A stretch of 16,957 nt of DNA from the NCBI GenBank assembly GCA_003139735.1, contig PLGA01000191.1, forward strand, positions 1 through 16,957, read 5' to 3'. Position 1 is the first letter of the stretch, and every line of letters begins with the position of its first letter. The position numbers and the translations under genes are program-made. Positions 6,784 through 14,221 of this stretch are shown in pieces. The notes beneath the pieces are model-generated. The model did not search any database, was not told where the DNA came from, and saw only the letters and a list, made by a program, of their open reading frames with translations. Source of the stretch: Bryobacterales bacterium (GTDB taxonomy: Bacteria; Acidobacteriota; Terriglobia; Bryobacterales; Bryobacteraceae).

Positions 6784-8479
6784 AGTGCTTCTGAAACTCG
6801 GGCGACCCCAGATCGATGCCGGCGACCTTCGTCGTTCCGGCTTTCACGCCCGGTATCCGGTTATCCGCCAATTGCAGGGCGAAATTCATGCGCGCCAGCA
6901 GGCCCGCCGTATTCACCCATTCCTTGCCCAAATTGGAATAGCCCGTCGGCTCCTGCTTGCGGTAAAGCGGCTCGCCAAGCTGGGCCACCTGGTTCGCCAG
7001 GTTCAAGGCGTAATCCACCTGGCCGTCCTCGGCGCGGACGGCGCTCACCACCAGATCGAGCGGCGACTTCATCTTGGTGCGGTAGGCGTCCACACTCCAG
7101 AATTCCTTCGAGGCCAGCATGGTCTTCATGACTTCGCGCAGGTCGCCGCCGGTCTTGAGAAACGTCTGCGCCATGCGGTCGACCAGCGCGGCCGGCGGAG
7201 CGTCCGCCACGAACCGCTGGGCCAGTTCCCTGGAGATGAAATGCGCGGTGGAGGGATGACGCGCCAGAATGTCCAGCACCTTTTCGCCGTCCGACATACC
7301 ACCGCCGGCGGGGATCTTGACGCCCAGCACCACCTTCTCGCCGTTATCGTGGGCGCGCGGGTTGAAAACGAAATCGCCGCCGCGCTGGGGCTGCAGGATG
7401 GTCCAGCCGGTGAAGCAGCGCGCTACTTCGGTCACGTCCTTTTGGGTATAGCCGCCGTCCACGCCCAGGGTATGCAGTTCCATCAGCTCGCGGCCGTAGT
7501 TTTCGTTGAGACCGCGCCTCGCCTGGTTCGCGGCGCGCGCCGGCGCGGGAGCGGGGCCAACGGATTGCCAGTTGTCCAGGTAAAACAGCATGGCAGGACT
7601 CTTGGCCGTGGCTTCCAGCAGGTCCCTGAATTTCCCGAGCACATGCGGGCGAATCGCGTCACGCTCATATTCCGTTACCAGATAGTGGTCCGCGCCCTTG
7701 TCCAGGTAGACGTTGAAGTGATTGAACCAGAAGTCGGTGAGCACTTCCTCGAGTTGGCGGCCGCTGTAGATGGCGCGCAGCAGCTTGCCTTCCATCAGGT
7801 CGCGCACTACCACCTGGGCCGGGCCGGCGGATAAGTCGATGCGGCGGCGCAGCTCCGGCGGCGCGTTATCGTACAACGCCTGCCGCACCCCCGGCAGCGT
7901 CTCCAGCACCTGGTCCTGCCTTTCCACCGGCAGGGCGTCGAAGAACGCCAGACGTTGTTGCGGCGTCCCGGCGCGCAGCGTCCGAAGCTCCGCCGGCGTG
8001 AACAGATCGGCCGGGGCGGGTGGAGTTTGAACCGGCTGGCCTTGCGCCCGGTCGAGCCGGTCCACGATCTTCCGGACCAGCATCTGGCGGTCGGGGTCGG
8101 TGGGCATGGGAAGCTGGCCATTAACCATCAGCTTGGCGACCTGCGGAGAAGGATAGTTGGACACCAGCTCATCGCTCGTCATGCCAAGCGTATCGAGGGT
8201 TTTGAGCTTGGCTTCGAGGGTCGGGTTTTCGGGGATGCGCGCCGGGTGAAGTTGCAGGTCGATCCACTTCTTCAGGCCCAGGGCGTTCACGCGTTCCGCG
8301 TCTCCCGGCCGCGGCCCGAAGGTCAGGCGGTCGAGCGCCTGCCAGACTCGTTGATCCGGGGCAATCTGTTTGGAGAACGACGGACCTTTGGGGACGACCT
8401 TCTTCGCCGACTTTGCAGAGCCCCAGCCCGGCATCAGGCAAAGCACGGCCACCACCCCTCCAACTACTTTCCTACGCAT
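6782..8479 (-). CDS. DUF1800 family secreted protein
   Basis: A 565-residue protein. The first 23 or so residues form a signal peptide (RRKVVGGVVAVLCLMPGWGSA). The DUF1800 body includes ALDRLTFGPRPGDAERV near the start, the FWFNHFNVY block, SPAMLFYLDNWQS, and the strongly conserved LNENYGRELMELHTLGV followed by YTQKDVTEVARCFTGWT. The protein ends with a C-terminal region ahead of the DUF1501 start. Biochemical function is unknown for the family. AAGGGA precedes the ATG at 8479. The 53-bp gap to the TIR gene upstream is on the same strand, so read-through is possible. Confidence 0.95.
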   Translation of the reverse strand: MRRKVVGGVVAVLCLMPGWGSAKSAKKVVPKGPSFSKQIAPDQRVWQALDRLTFGPRPGDAERVNALGLKKWIDLQLHPARIPENPTLEAKLKTLDTLGMTSDELVSNYPSPQVAKLMVNGQLPMPTDPDRQMLVRKIVDRLDRAQGQPVQTPPAPADLFTPAELRTLRAGTPQQRLAFFDALPVERQDQVLETLPGVRQALYDNAPPELRRRIDLSAGPAQVVVRDLMEGKLLRAIYSGRQLEEVLTDFWFNHFNVYLDKGADHYLVTEYERDAIRPHVLGKFRDLLEATAKSPAMLFYLDNWQSVGPAPAPARAANQARRGLNENYGRELMELHTLGVDGGYTQKDVTEVARCFTGWTILQPQRGGDFVFNPRAHDNGEKVVLGVKIPAGGGMSDGEKVLDILARHPSTAHFISRELAQRFVADAPPAALVDRMAQTFLKTGGDLREVMKTMLASKEFWSVDAYRTKMKSPLDLVVSAVRAEDGQVDYALNLANQVAQLGEPLYRKQEPTGYSNLGKEWVNTAGLLARMNFALQLADNRIPGVKAGTTKVAGIDLGSPEFQKH

Positions 8480-8532
8480 CCCGCATCCCTTTCACTAGTC
8501 TAAACCCGCAAAACCGCACAAGTTGCGGCGGA

Positions 8533-9639
8533 TCAGAAGTCGCCCAATGGCAAGAACATCTGCTCGCCGCATTCGGCAACGCGGTGGTAATCCAGGCGCC
8601 GAGCCTCGTCGTAGCGGCCCCAGCCTTCCAGAATCCAGACCATCTCGCGAGAAGATTCGTCCAGGATGCGAAGGTCCCCGCGCAGCTCGGCAGCGGCATA
8701 CCACTGCCGCATGAGTTCGTACATTTCGGCAATTCGGCCTTGGTCCCGCAGCAGACTCCGGCCCATTTGCGCCGCCCGGCAAACTTCCCCAAACCCGGCG
8801 TTCTTCGCATCAAGCAAGACCCGCTGTGCGGACCTTAGCGCATCCTCCTCCGGCGTCCCTACGTGGGGACCGGGTTCGGCGCAAAGCAGCGTGGAGCACC
8901 GTCCGCCGAAGACAAACTCGTGCATGGCGGATGCGGATAGCACGCCGTCCAATAGCAACAGGAAGCGCCGCGCGGAACAGAAATCGCGAAGACGCGCCAG
9001 GTTGTTTTCCAATTCGCCCTCCAGCCGCAATCCAAGCTGCGCAGCCAGATCCCCCGCAAGGGCGGCCAGCGTACGATCTTGGCACTCCAGACGAAGAATC
9101 TCGTCGAAATCGGCGCCCGAGACGCGCGCAAACTCGAACGCGAGATTCACGCTAGCGACCGTCGCGCTGCCCGGGCGGTCCGCGAGCGTGGCGCTGAGGG
9201 TCTCCAGATCCCCCGATTCGCTGCACGGTGGAGTTTCGGGCGGGACGTAAGATGCCACGCGGTCGCGAATCCATCGCTTTAGCTCGCGCCAACCTTTCAG
9301 GGACCGGCCGTCGAATTGGGGGGCGAGCACGCGGGGCGGCGTGTAATCGGCGCAACGGAGGAAGGCAATCCGGACTCCCTCGGCTTTGGGTTCGTCGATC
9401 AAAGCGCCTTCCCACTGGGATCGCGGCCAGGGTACAGGCACGGAGTTGCGGGAAAGCAGCGGCACGACGATATCGGCCATCCGCGCCTCCCTGGCCTTCG
9501 CGGCCAGATCCTCGCCGGGACGCATCTCGCCTTCGCCGAAAAAGACGCGCACGCCGGCGCTCCGATCGAGAAAGGTCGCAAGCGTGGCCGCCAAGTCCCG
9601 GTCGGGCGAGGCGTAGCAGGGGAAGAGAGTTGGAGTCAA
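8533..9639 (-). CDS. TIR domain protein with degenerate STAND (NB-ARC-like) NTPase region
   Basis: A 368-residue protein. TTG 9639 is the only start that keeps the first TIR strand, since an in-frame TAA lies two codons upstream. Residues 1-100 form a TIR domain: LFPCYASPDRDLAATLATFL, VRVFFGEGEMRPGEDL, then DIVVPLLSRNSV and a W-P-R-S-Q-W-E stretch at 71-77. TIR domains cleave NAD+ or act as adaptors. The catalytic Glu aligns ambiguously, with Gln75 at the usual W+4 spacing and Glu77 two residues later. Residues about 150-245 align in pattern with NB-ARC/STAND NTPases (LAFEFARVSGADFDE, then FLLLLDGV with Walker B Asp231), but the Walker A GxGKT/S is replaced by RPGSATVASVN. The C-terminal third is helical and possibly TPR-like. 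The start lies 3 nt past the nnr stop, so co-transcription with the phosphatase-nnr pair is likely. Confidence 0.88.
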   Translation of the reverse strand: MTPTLFPCYASPDRDLAATLATFLDRSAGVRVFFGEGEMRPGEDLAAKAREARMADIVVPLLSRNSVPVPWPRSQWEGALIDEPKAEGVRIAFLRCADYTPPRVLAPQFDGRSLKGWRELKRWIRDRVASYVPPETPPCSESGDLETLSATLADRPGSATVASVNLAFEFARVSGADFDEILRLECQDRTLAALAGDLAAQLGLRLEGELENNLARLRDFCSARRFLLLLDGVLSASAMHEFVFGGRCSTLLCAEPGPHVGTPEEDALRSAQRVLLDAKNAGFGEVCRAAQMGRSLLRDQGRIAEMYELMRQWYAAAELRGDLRILDESSREMVWILEGWGRYDEARRLDYHRVAECGEQMFLPLGDF

Positions 9640-9642
9640 GGC

Positions 9643-11403
9643 TTATTCTATCCCGCGGTAAAACAGAGTAATGCGCAACGAATTCACGGCGATTGTCGAG
9701 AAGGACGGCCCATGGTACATCGCGTACTGCGCCGAAGTGCCCGGGGCGAACGGCCAAGGCAGAACGCGCGCGGAGTGCCTGGCGAGCCTTCGAGAGGGGA
9801 TTGCCCTCATGCTGGAGCCGCGCCTTGCGCGCCATACCGCCCGACGCCTGCCATGGGCGGGCCGATTGACAATCGGCCGCAGGTTGCCTTCCGGCCAACC
9901 TGCCCCACCGGCACACTCCTCCATGGCGTCGGGAAGATACTCGAGAATATCGGTGGCGATGAGACACTTCTCGCCGAGGGCCCGCGCGCCGATTTCGCCG
10001 GCGAGGCCGTGCAGGTAGACGGCGGCGGCGACGGCAGCATCCGGTTCGCCGGGGAATTGCGCGAGAAGGCCGGCGATCAAGCCGGTGAGGATGTCGCCGC
10101 TGCCACCGGTTCCCATGGCGGGCGTACCGGTGGGGTTGATGGAGACACGGCCATCGGGGAAGGCGATGACGGTGCGCTGGCCTTTCAGGACCAGGGTTAC
10201 GGCGTGTCCGATGGCGAAGGAACGGGCGGCGGCGACGCGATCCTGCTGGATTTCGGCGATGGATTGGCCGGTGAGGCGGGACATTTCACCGGGATGGGGG
10301 GTGAGGATCAGGGGCCGGGTCGGGGGCCGGGAGCCGGGGGCCAGGGGCCAGGGGTTAGCCAAGACACCGAGCGCATCGGCATCGAGGACTAGGGGTTGTT
10401 TGAGTTGCTGGACGGCACGGGACACGAGTGCGTCGGTTTCGGGGTGGCGTCCTAGGCCGGGGCCGATGGCGACTACGGTTTTGCCTTCGGCGAGGGCGTC
10501 GAGCCCGGCATCGAGCGACTCGGTCATCAGCTCAGGGGCGGCGGGAATGACGGCGGATGAGGCGACGGTCACCAGCCCGGCTCCGGCGCGGAGGGCGGCC
10601 AATCCGGTCATGGCGGCGGCGCCGGTCTTGCCGGACGAACCGGCAACCACCAGGACGTGGCCGAAGGTTCCCTTGTAGCCCGAACGCGGGCGCGGGGCCA
10701 GGAGATGGCGGAATGCGCCGGGTTCAATGAGCGAAAGGAAAACGGCGGCGTCTTGTTCGAACAGTTCGGGCGGGCTGCCGATGGGCGCGACGGTGAGTTC
10801 GCCCACGCGATCACAGTTCGGCGGCAAGGCGTGCGCCACCTTGGGCGCAGTGAAGGTGACGGTGCAATCGGCGCGCGCGCATTCGCCCACGGGATCGCCC
10901 GAATCGCTCGGCATGCCGGAAGGAAGGTCCACCGCCACGACTTTGGCCAAGGGGAAACCGTGGTTGATTTCGCGGATACCCTGCAGCATCGGACCTGCAG
11001 CGGGACCGGCGATGCCCGTGCCCAGCAAGGCATCGAGCACCAGAGTGGCGTTGCGGGCCTCGGGCGGGATTTCCGGCAGAACGGGACAGCCGCAGGCCTG
11101 AAGCATGCGATAATTCGCAGCGGCATCGCCTTTGAGATCGTCGGGGGCGGCCAACAGGACCACGTGCAGGGCGGCGGGGCGGAAACGCGCGTGCAGTTGG
11201 CGGGCGACGGCCATTCCATCGCCGCCGTTGTTTCCCTTGCCGCACAGGATGACGATGCGTTCGGCGGAAAGCGGCGCGAAACGTCCGGCGAGGAACTCCA
11301 CCACGCGATGCGCGGCGTTCTCCATGAGAACGATGTCTGGGATGCCCAGCTCGACGGTGCGGCGGTCCACCGCGCGCATTTGGGCCGCGGTCAGGACTTT
11401 CAT
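9643..11403 (-). CDS. nnr: bifunctional NAD(P)H-hydrate epimerase / ADP- or ATP-dependent NAD(P)H-hydrate dehydratase
   Basis: 586 residues from ATG 11403, whose ATGA overlaps the TGA of the upstream phosphatase gene (4 bp). The N-terminal YjeF_N epimerase domain (about 1-225) carries GKGNNGGDG at 55-63, DALLGTG at 124-130 and DLPSG at 159-163. The C-terminal carbohydrate-kinase-like dehydratase (about 235-495) carries KGTFGHVLVVAG at 244-255, GPGLG at 314-318, DADAL at 341-345, and NPTGTPAMGTGGSGDILTG with catalytic Asp437. The enzyme repairs hydrated NADH and NADPH in the cytoplasm. The fold should end near residue 495 (EYLPDAMEE). The remaining 90 residues are Arg/Pro-rich, translate a hairpin repeat and then the antisense of a hicB fragment, and look like an accidental tail. 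Confidence 0.95.
   Translation of the reverse strand: MKVLTAAQMRAVDRRTVELGIPDIVLMENAAHRVVEFLAGRFAPLSAERIVILCGKGNNGGDGMAVARQLHARFRPAALHVVLLAAPDDLKGDAAANYRMLQACGCPVLPEIPPEARNATLVLDALLGTGIAGPAAGPMLQGIREINHGFPLAKVVAVDLPSGMPSDSGDPVGECARADCTVTFTAPKVAHALPPNCDRVGELTVAPIGSPPELFEQDAAVFLSLIEPGAFRHLLAPRPRSGYKGTFGHVLVVAGSSGKTGAAAMTGLAALRAGAGLVTVASSAVIPAAPELMTESLDAGLDALAEGKTVVAIGPGLGRHPETDALVSRAVQQLKQPLVLDADALGVLANPWPLAPGSRPPTRPLILTPHPGEMSRLTGQSIAEIQQDRVAAARSFAIGHAVTLVLKGQRTVIAFPDGRVSINPTGTPAMGTGGSGDILTGLIAGLLAQFPGEPDAAVAAAVYLHGLAGEIGARALGEKCLIATDILEYLPDAMEECAGGAGWPEGNLRPIVNRPAHGRRRAVWRARRGSSMRAIPSRRLARHSARVLPWPFAPGTSAQYAMYHGPSFSTIAVNSLRITLFYRGIE
9671..10018 (+). pseudogene. truncated HicB-family antitoxin gene
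   Basis: The first 49 codons (9671-9817) encode a recognisable HicB N-terminus: NEFTAIVEKDGPWYIAYC, EVPGANGQGRTRAECL and LREGIALMLE. Homologues of this short type run on for about 20 more residues with a conserved tail. Here the frame instead enters the hairpin repeat and then the antisense of nnr, giving an Arg/Pro-rich stretch to 10018. No hicA toxin gene is next to it, and the start has no good ribosome binding site. The partial domain may still fold, but it most likely is a relic of a TA locus cut by the repeat. Confidence 0.75.
9861..9908 (+). repeat. two-hairpin REP-like element, copy A
   Basis: Hairpin one is GCCGATTG-A-CAATCGGC (9861-9877). Hairpin two is GCAGGTTG / CAACCTGC with a 9-nt loop (9879-9903), followed by CCCAC (9904-9908). 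It lies between the HicB-like part of the plus-strand gene and the native end of nnr. The whole inserted segment is probably about 9818-9918. Confidence 0.7.
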
Positions 11404-13559
11404 ACGCGGCGGGCGACGATCATGGTCATATCGTCCTGCAACTCGGAGGAACCGGTCCACTGGTTCACCGCCTCCATGGTTTTGGCGATGATCTCGGAAG
11501 ATCCCGCGCGGGCGTAGCGCAGGATCAGTTCCTTCATGCGGTCCTCCCCAAACATTTCGCCGTAGGGATTTTCCGGTTCGACGATGCCATCGGTGTAAGC
11601 CACCACGATATCGCCTTCCTCGAGTTGCACGGTTTTCTCCTCGTACTTGGCGAAGGGGAAGGCGCCGACCACCGTGCCCGTGGGATTCAGCTTGGTGAAC
11701 TCGCCGCTGCGCATGAGCAGAGGCGGCAGGTGCCCGGCGTTGGTGAAGGTCAGGGCGCGCAAGTCCTCATCATAGATGGCGAAAAAGAAGGTGGCGTACT
11801 TTTCGGGCGTGGTGGTGTTGTAAAGCTGCCGGTTCAGTTGAGACACCAGAGTGGCCGCGGAGAAGTGCGGCGGCCCGGCGCCGTTGGTGGCGCTCAACTG
11901 GGTGCGCATGGCGGATTGGATGGTGGCCATCAGGAGGGCGGCCGAGATTCCCTTGCCCGCCACATCGCCGATCGCGAAGGCCACATCCGAACCGGGCAAG
12001 GTCATGAAATCGTAGTAGTCGCCCGAAACCACGCGGGCGGGATTGCAGATGCCTTTCAGCTCGAGCGATTTGGAGGAAGGCACGTCCCTGGGGAAGAGCT
12101 GTTTCTGCACTTCGCTCGCGATTTCGAGCTCGGATTGCAAGCGCTCCTTTTCCTTGGCCACGACGATCAACTGGCCGAGGTTTTCGGTCATGGTGTTGAA
12201 GGACGCGCCCATCTCGGCAAGCTGATCGTCGCCCTTGACGGCGATGCGATAGGAAAAGTCGCCTTCTTTGACATGCTGGGTGCCCTGATAGATCTCATGC
12301 ACCGCGCCAGTCATGGAACGGGTGAGCTTGGCGCCGATCCAGAGCGAGCCGATTTCGACGAAGAGAAACAGGGCGGCCAGGCCAATGAAAAACTCCTCCA
12401 GCGCGCCGTTGAACTCGAACCTCTGTCCTGGCCGCTGCTCAAAGATGATCCCAAGCACGGCGGAGACCCGCGAGTTGACCGCCAGCAAGGCGTCAATCTG
12501 ATGCTGATCGTCGGGGGAATCCCAGGAAGAGATCTGCAATGGGTAGAGGCCCCCCACGGGAAAGTCGAACCAGTTCGCGGCTTTGGGAACCTGTGTTCCG
12601 GGCGCCGCGGGCACGTACGGAGGTCCGTCGCGGTCGAGAATCGCGACGTTGCTGAGACGGCGCTCCAGGCCGGCTAACATTTCGCTGGTGAGGGGCCACA
12701 GGATATCGACCTCCCTGACTTCCCCGCTGGTCGGCACGACATGGGCCCACAAATAAAACCGTTTGTTGCCGGCCTCGTCTTTCTTATAGATCAACCCACT
12801 GGCCTGGGCCGACCAATCGAGCGGAGGAGAGGTGATTTTCGCATCGGCGGGGAACTTCAGGTCCTTGGTTGTCTTGATCAGCACTTCCGAGCCCGTGAAG
12901 CGGGATTGCGCCATGTTTCCCTGCTGGTCGAAAAAATAGGCGCTTTCGGACGAGCCAGGGGCGCCGGGGGTGGGCGGAACAAACGCGCGGCCCGCTTGCG
13001 CGGAACCCGCACGGCCATCCGCTCCACGTCCAAGACCGGGGAATCCGCCGCCGGGCACGAACGCGCGACCGCTTCCATAGTAACCTCGCCCACCCGCGTC
13101 GTTGGATGGACCGCTGGAATTGGGACCGGGCCCTCGCGCGCCGAAGCCGCCGCGACCGCCTCTTCCGGGCATTATCCCAGCCGCTTGTTCGGCCTGACGA
13201 AAAACCTGGGTTTCCCGGTTGGCCAGATCGGTTCGCACGAAATAGGCGGCCACCTGACCGATGAGGGTGTATCCGGCCAAGCCCGCCAGCAGCACGATGA
13301 GGACAATGGGAACTACCGCGATAAACAGGTAGGACACAATCAGGCGGTTGCGCAGGCGCCAGATGGCTTTGCGCGTCACGCTGTAAGTCAAGCGAACCAG
13401 CACAATCGACCCGAAAACGAAGGCCGCCAGCGCGGTGAGGAACTGCCACGTGGGAGACTGGCCGATGAGCCTCAGCACGGCATAGATCGCCAGCAGGACG
13501 AGAAAAGTCTTCTCGGTCCAGCCGATCCGGCCCAAGAATTCCCGGTAGCCTTTCCGCAT
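11400..13559 (-). CDS. membrane-anchored PP2C/SpoIIE phosphatase with HAMP domain (RsbU-like)
   Basis: A 719-residue protein. Three membrane segments at about 18-33, 39-60 and 73-104 are followed by a large extracytoplasmic region (about 105-388), a fourth segment (390-411), a HAMP domain (412-465) and a coiled-coil linker ending in LEIASEVQKQLFP (477-490). The C-terminal SpoIIE phosphatase (about 500-719) keeps its metal-binding acids: Asp514 in SGDYYD, Asp532 in IGDVAGKG, Asp656 in YTDG and Asp709/710 in ELQDDMT. Such proteins dephosphorylate STAS anti-anti-sigma factors in partner-switching control; no STAS or anti-sigma gene is in this window. The sensor region contains an unusual Gly/Arg-rich insertion (129-203) with GRAFVP twice. 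nnr overlaps the stop codon. GGAG lies only 2 nt before the ATG. Confidence 0.95.
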   Translation of the reverse strand: MRKGYREFLGRIGWTEKTFLVLLAIYAVLRLIGQSPTWQFLTALAAFVFGSIVLVRLTYSVTRKAIWRLRNRLIVSYLFIAVVPIVLIVLLAGLAGYTLIGQVAAYFVRTDLANRETQVFRQAEQAAGIMPGRGGRGGFGARGPGPNSSGPSNDAGGRGYYGSGRAFVPGGGFPGLGRGADGRAGSAQAGRAFVPPTPGAPGSSESAYFFDQQGNMAQSRFTGSEVLIKTTKDLKFPADAKITSPPLDWSAQASGLIYKKDEAGNKRFYLWAHVVPTSGEVREVDILWPLTSEMLAGLERRLSNVAILDRDGPPYVPAAPGTQVPKAANWFDFPVGGLYPLQISSWDSPDDQHQIDALLAVNSRVSAVLGIIFEQRPGQRFEFNGALEEFFIGLAALFLFVEIGSLWIGAKLTRSMTGAVHEIYQGTQHVKEGDFSYRIAVKGDDQLAEMGASFNTMTENLGQLIVVAKEKERLQSELEIASEVQKQLFPRDVPSSKSLELKGICNPARVVSGDYYDFMTLPGSDVAFAIGDVAGKGISAALLMATIQSAMRTQLSATNGAGPPHFSAATLVSQLNRQLYNTTTPEKYATFFFAIYDEDLRALTFTNAGHLPPLLMRSGEFTKLNPTGTVVGAFPFAKYEEKTVQLEEGDIVVAYTDGIVEPENPYGEMFGEDRMKELILRYARAGSSEIIAKTMEAVNQWTGSSELQDDMTMIVARRV

Positions 13560-13633
13560 AACTCCAGACTAGCCTATCTGAAACAGCATAAAGAACAGGC
13601 GACGATAACAGACGAGCCGTTACCCGTTCCCCA

Positions 13634-13646
13634 CGCTAGTGTAGCG
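13634..13646 (-). promoter_or_regulatory. dyad CGCTA-GTG-TAGCG with a possible -10 for the phosphatase operon
   Basis: On the minus strand the dyad contains TACACT, a fair -10 sequence, about 75 nt before the phosphatase ATG. No -35 is found at proper spacing (TTGATT is 12 nt away, which is too close). This is a weak call. Confidence 0.25.
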
Positions 13647-13748
13647 CGGCGATGAAATCAAAGGGGAAGAATTGCGTGGTAAGCCCCCGCAAGGGACGAG
13701 GGAACCTTCTTGCGCCCCCTACGGGGGCTTGATCGATTTCGCTGTCCT

Positions 13749-13768
13749 CCCACGGCTCACGCCGTGGG
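13749..13768. repeat. strong hairpin CCCACGGC-TCAC-GCCGTGGG
   Basis: A perfect 8-bp stem with a 4-nt loop, followed by GCTACG...TTTCGCTCCTGCGGAGC, which contains a second short hairpin (13781-13793). There is no T-run, so it is more likely a dispersed repeat than an intrinsic terminator. Confidence 0.75.
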
Positions 13769-13926
13769 CTACGTTCTTTCGCTCCTGCGGAGCTTGGGGC
13801 CAACGCACGGGCGTAGCGCCGGGCGACAGTGCAGCGCAGGGCGGATTACAAGGAGCGGGATTTTGCGCAAGGGGCAACGGGGAACGCCGGCAGGGACGCC
13901 GGCGTGGCAGCGTCGAAAGCCCCGAT

Positions 13927-13968
13927 GTGGGGGCAAGTTGGCCGGAAGGCAACCTGCGGGCCGGGCCC
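13927..13968 (-). repeat. two-hairpin REP-like element, copy B (inverted)
   Basis: In minus orientation: hairpin GGGCC-G-GGCCC-like (13958-13968 on plus), then GCAGGTTG / CAACTTGC (13957-13933; one G-T mismatch position relative to copy A), then CCCCCAC (to 13927). It has the same loop sequence as copy A. Confidence 0.7.
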
Positions 13969-14013
13969 AGAGGGCGCCCCCAATCGACCCGCGCGCGGCC
14001 CAGAGGGCGCCCC
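13964..14013 (+). repeat. 17-bp direct repeat
   Basis: GGCCCAGAGGGCGCCCC occurs at 13964-13980 and again at 13997-14013, 33 bp apart, linking copies B and C of the REP-like element. Confidence 0.85.
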
Positions 14014-14048
14014 GGACAATCGCCGCGCAGGATACCATCCTGCCCCAC
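13993..14048 (+). repeat. two-hairpin REP-like element, copy C
   Basis: The upstream stem is GCGCGGC (13993-13999) with GCCGCGC (14022-14028), enclosing the second 17-bp repeat. The downstream hairpin is GCAGGAT-ACC-ATCCTGC (14027-14043), followed by CCCAC. The outer stem overlaps the second hairpin by two bases, so the two folds compete at that point. Confidence 0.6.
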
Positions 14049-14173
14049 ACGGGATCTGCGAGGGTTTTCATAAATTCTGATGGCCTGTTGGAGAGGGCCT
14101 GCGGCCCGCGGAATTTCATGAAAAACTGGAGCGCCCACGCCTGTGCCCCGTGGAGTGGGCCTACAGGCCTGCC

Positions 14174-14195
14174 ATGCCGGCTTCCGTGCCGGCAT
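14174..14195. repeat. hairpin ATGCCGGC-TTCCGT-GCCGGCAT downstream of a gene end
   Basis: A perfect 8-bp stem 26 bp past the stop codon of the small membrane-protein gene (read on minus). It could act as a transcription stop or 3' protective structure for that operon, but no T-run follows on the minus strand. It may simply be another dispersed repeat. Confidence 0.5.
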
Positions 14196-14221
14196 CTCTT
14201 GGGTTTTTCGACCCTGCCCCA

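Larger units (their letters stand above)
13560..14221. repeat. gene-free island of dispersed hairpin repeats
   Basis: Over 660 bp without a credible gene. The ORFs inside are Arg/Pro/Gly-rich and change frame over palindromes. From left to right I see a small dyad (13634-13646), AAGCCCCC/GGGGGCTT (13681-13688 with 13723-13730), GCCCCC-TAC-GGGGGC (13714-13728), CCCACGGC-TCAC-GCCGTGGG (13749-13768), GCTCC-TGC-GGAGC (13781-13793), two REP-like elements (13927-13968 and about 13993-14048), a 17-bp direct repeat, an imperfect long inverted repeat (14064-14077 with 14111-14126), GGGCC-TGC-GGCCC (14095-14107) and ATGCCGGC/GCCGGCAT (14174-14195). The CCCACGGC...GCCGTGGGCTAC type is, from memory, a common dispersed repeat in Acidobacteria and Planctomycetes. 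Confidence 0.8.

Noticed and set aside
6590..7834. 414-codon plus-strand open frame opposite DUF1501/DUF1800
   Set aside because: Same reason: shadow frame, no recognisable domain.
9671..10018. Functional HicAB toxin-antitoxin system
   Set aside because: No hicA is adjacent and the HicB frame is truncated by a repeat.
13681..14195. CRISPR array
   Set aside because: Repeats are palindromic, of different sequences and irregularly spaced. There is no uniform repeat-spacer pattern and no cas gene.
14174..14195. Intrinsic terminator after the tldD-pmbA operon
   Set aside because: The stem is strong but not followed by a T-run on the minus strand, so it was listed only as a hairpin.
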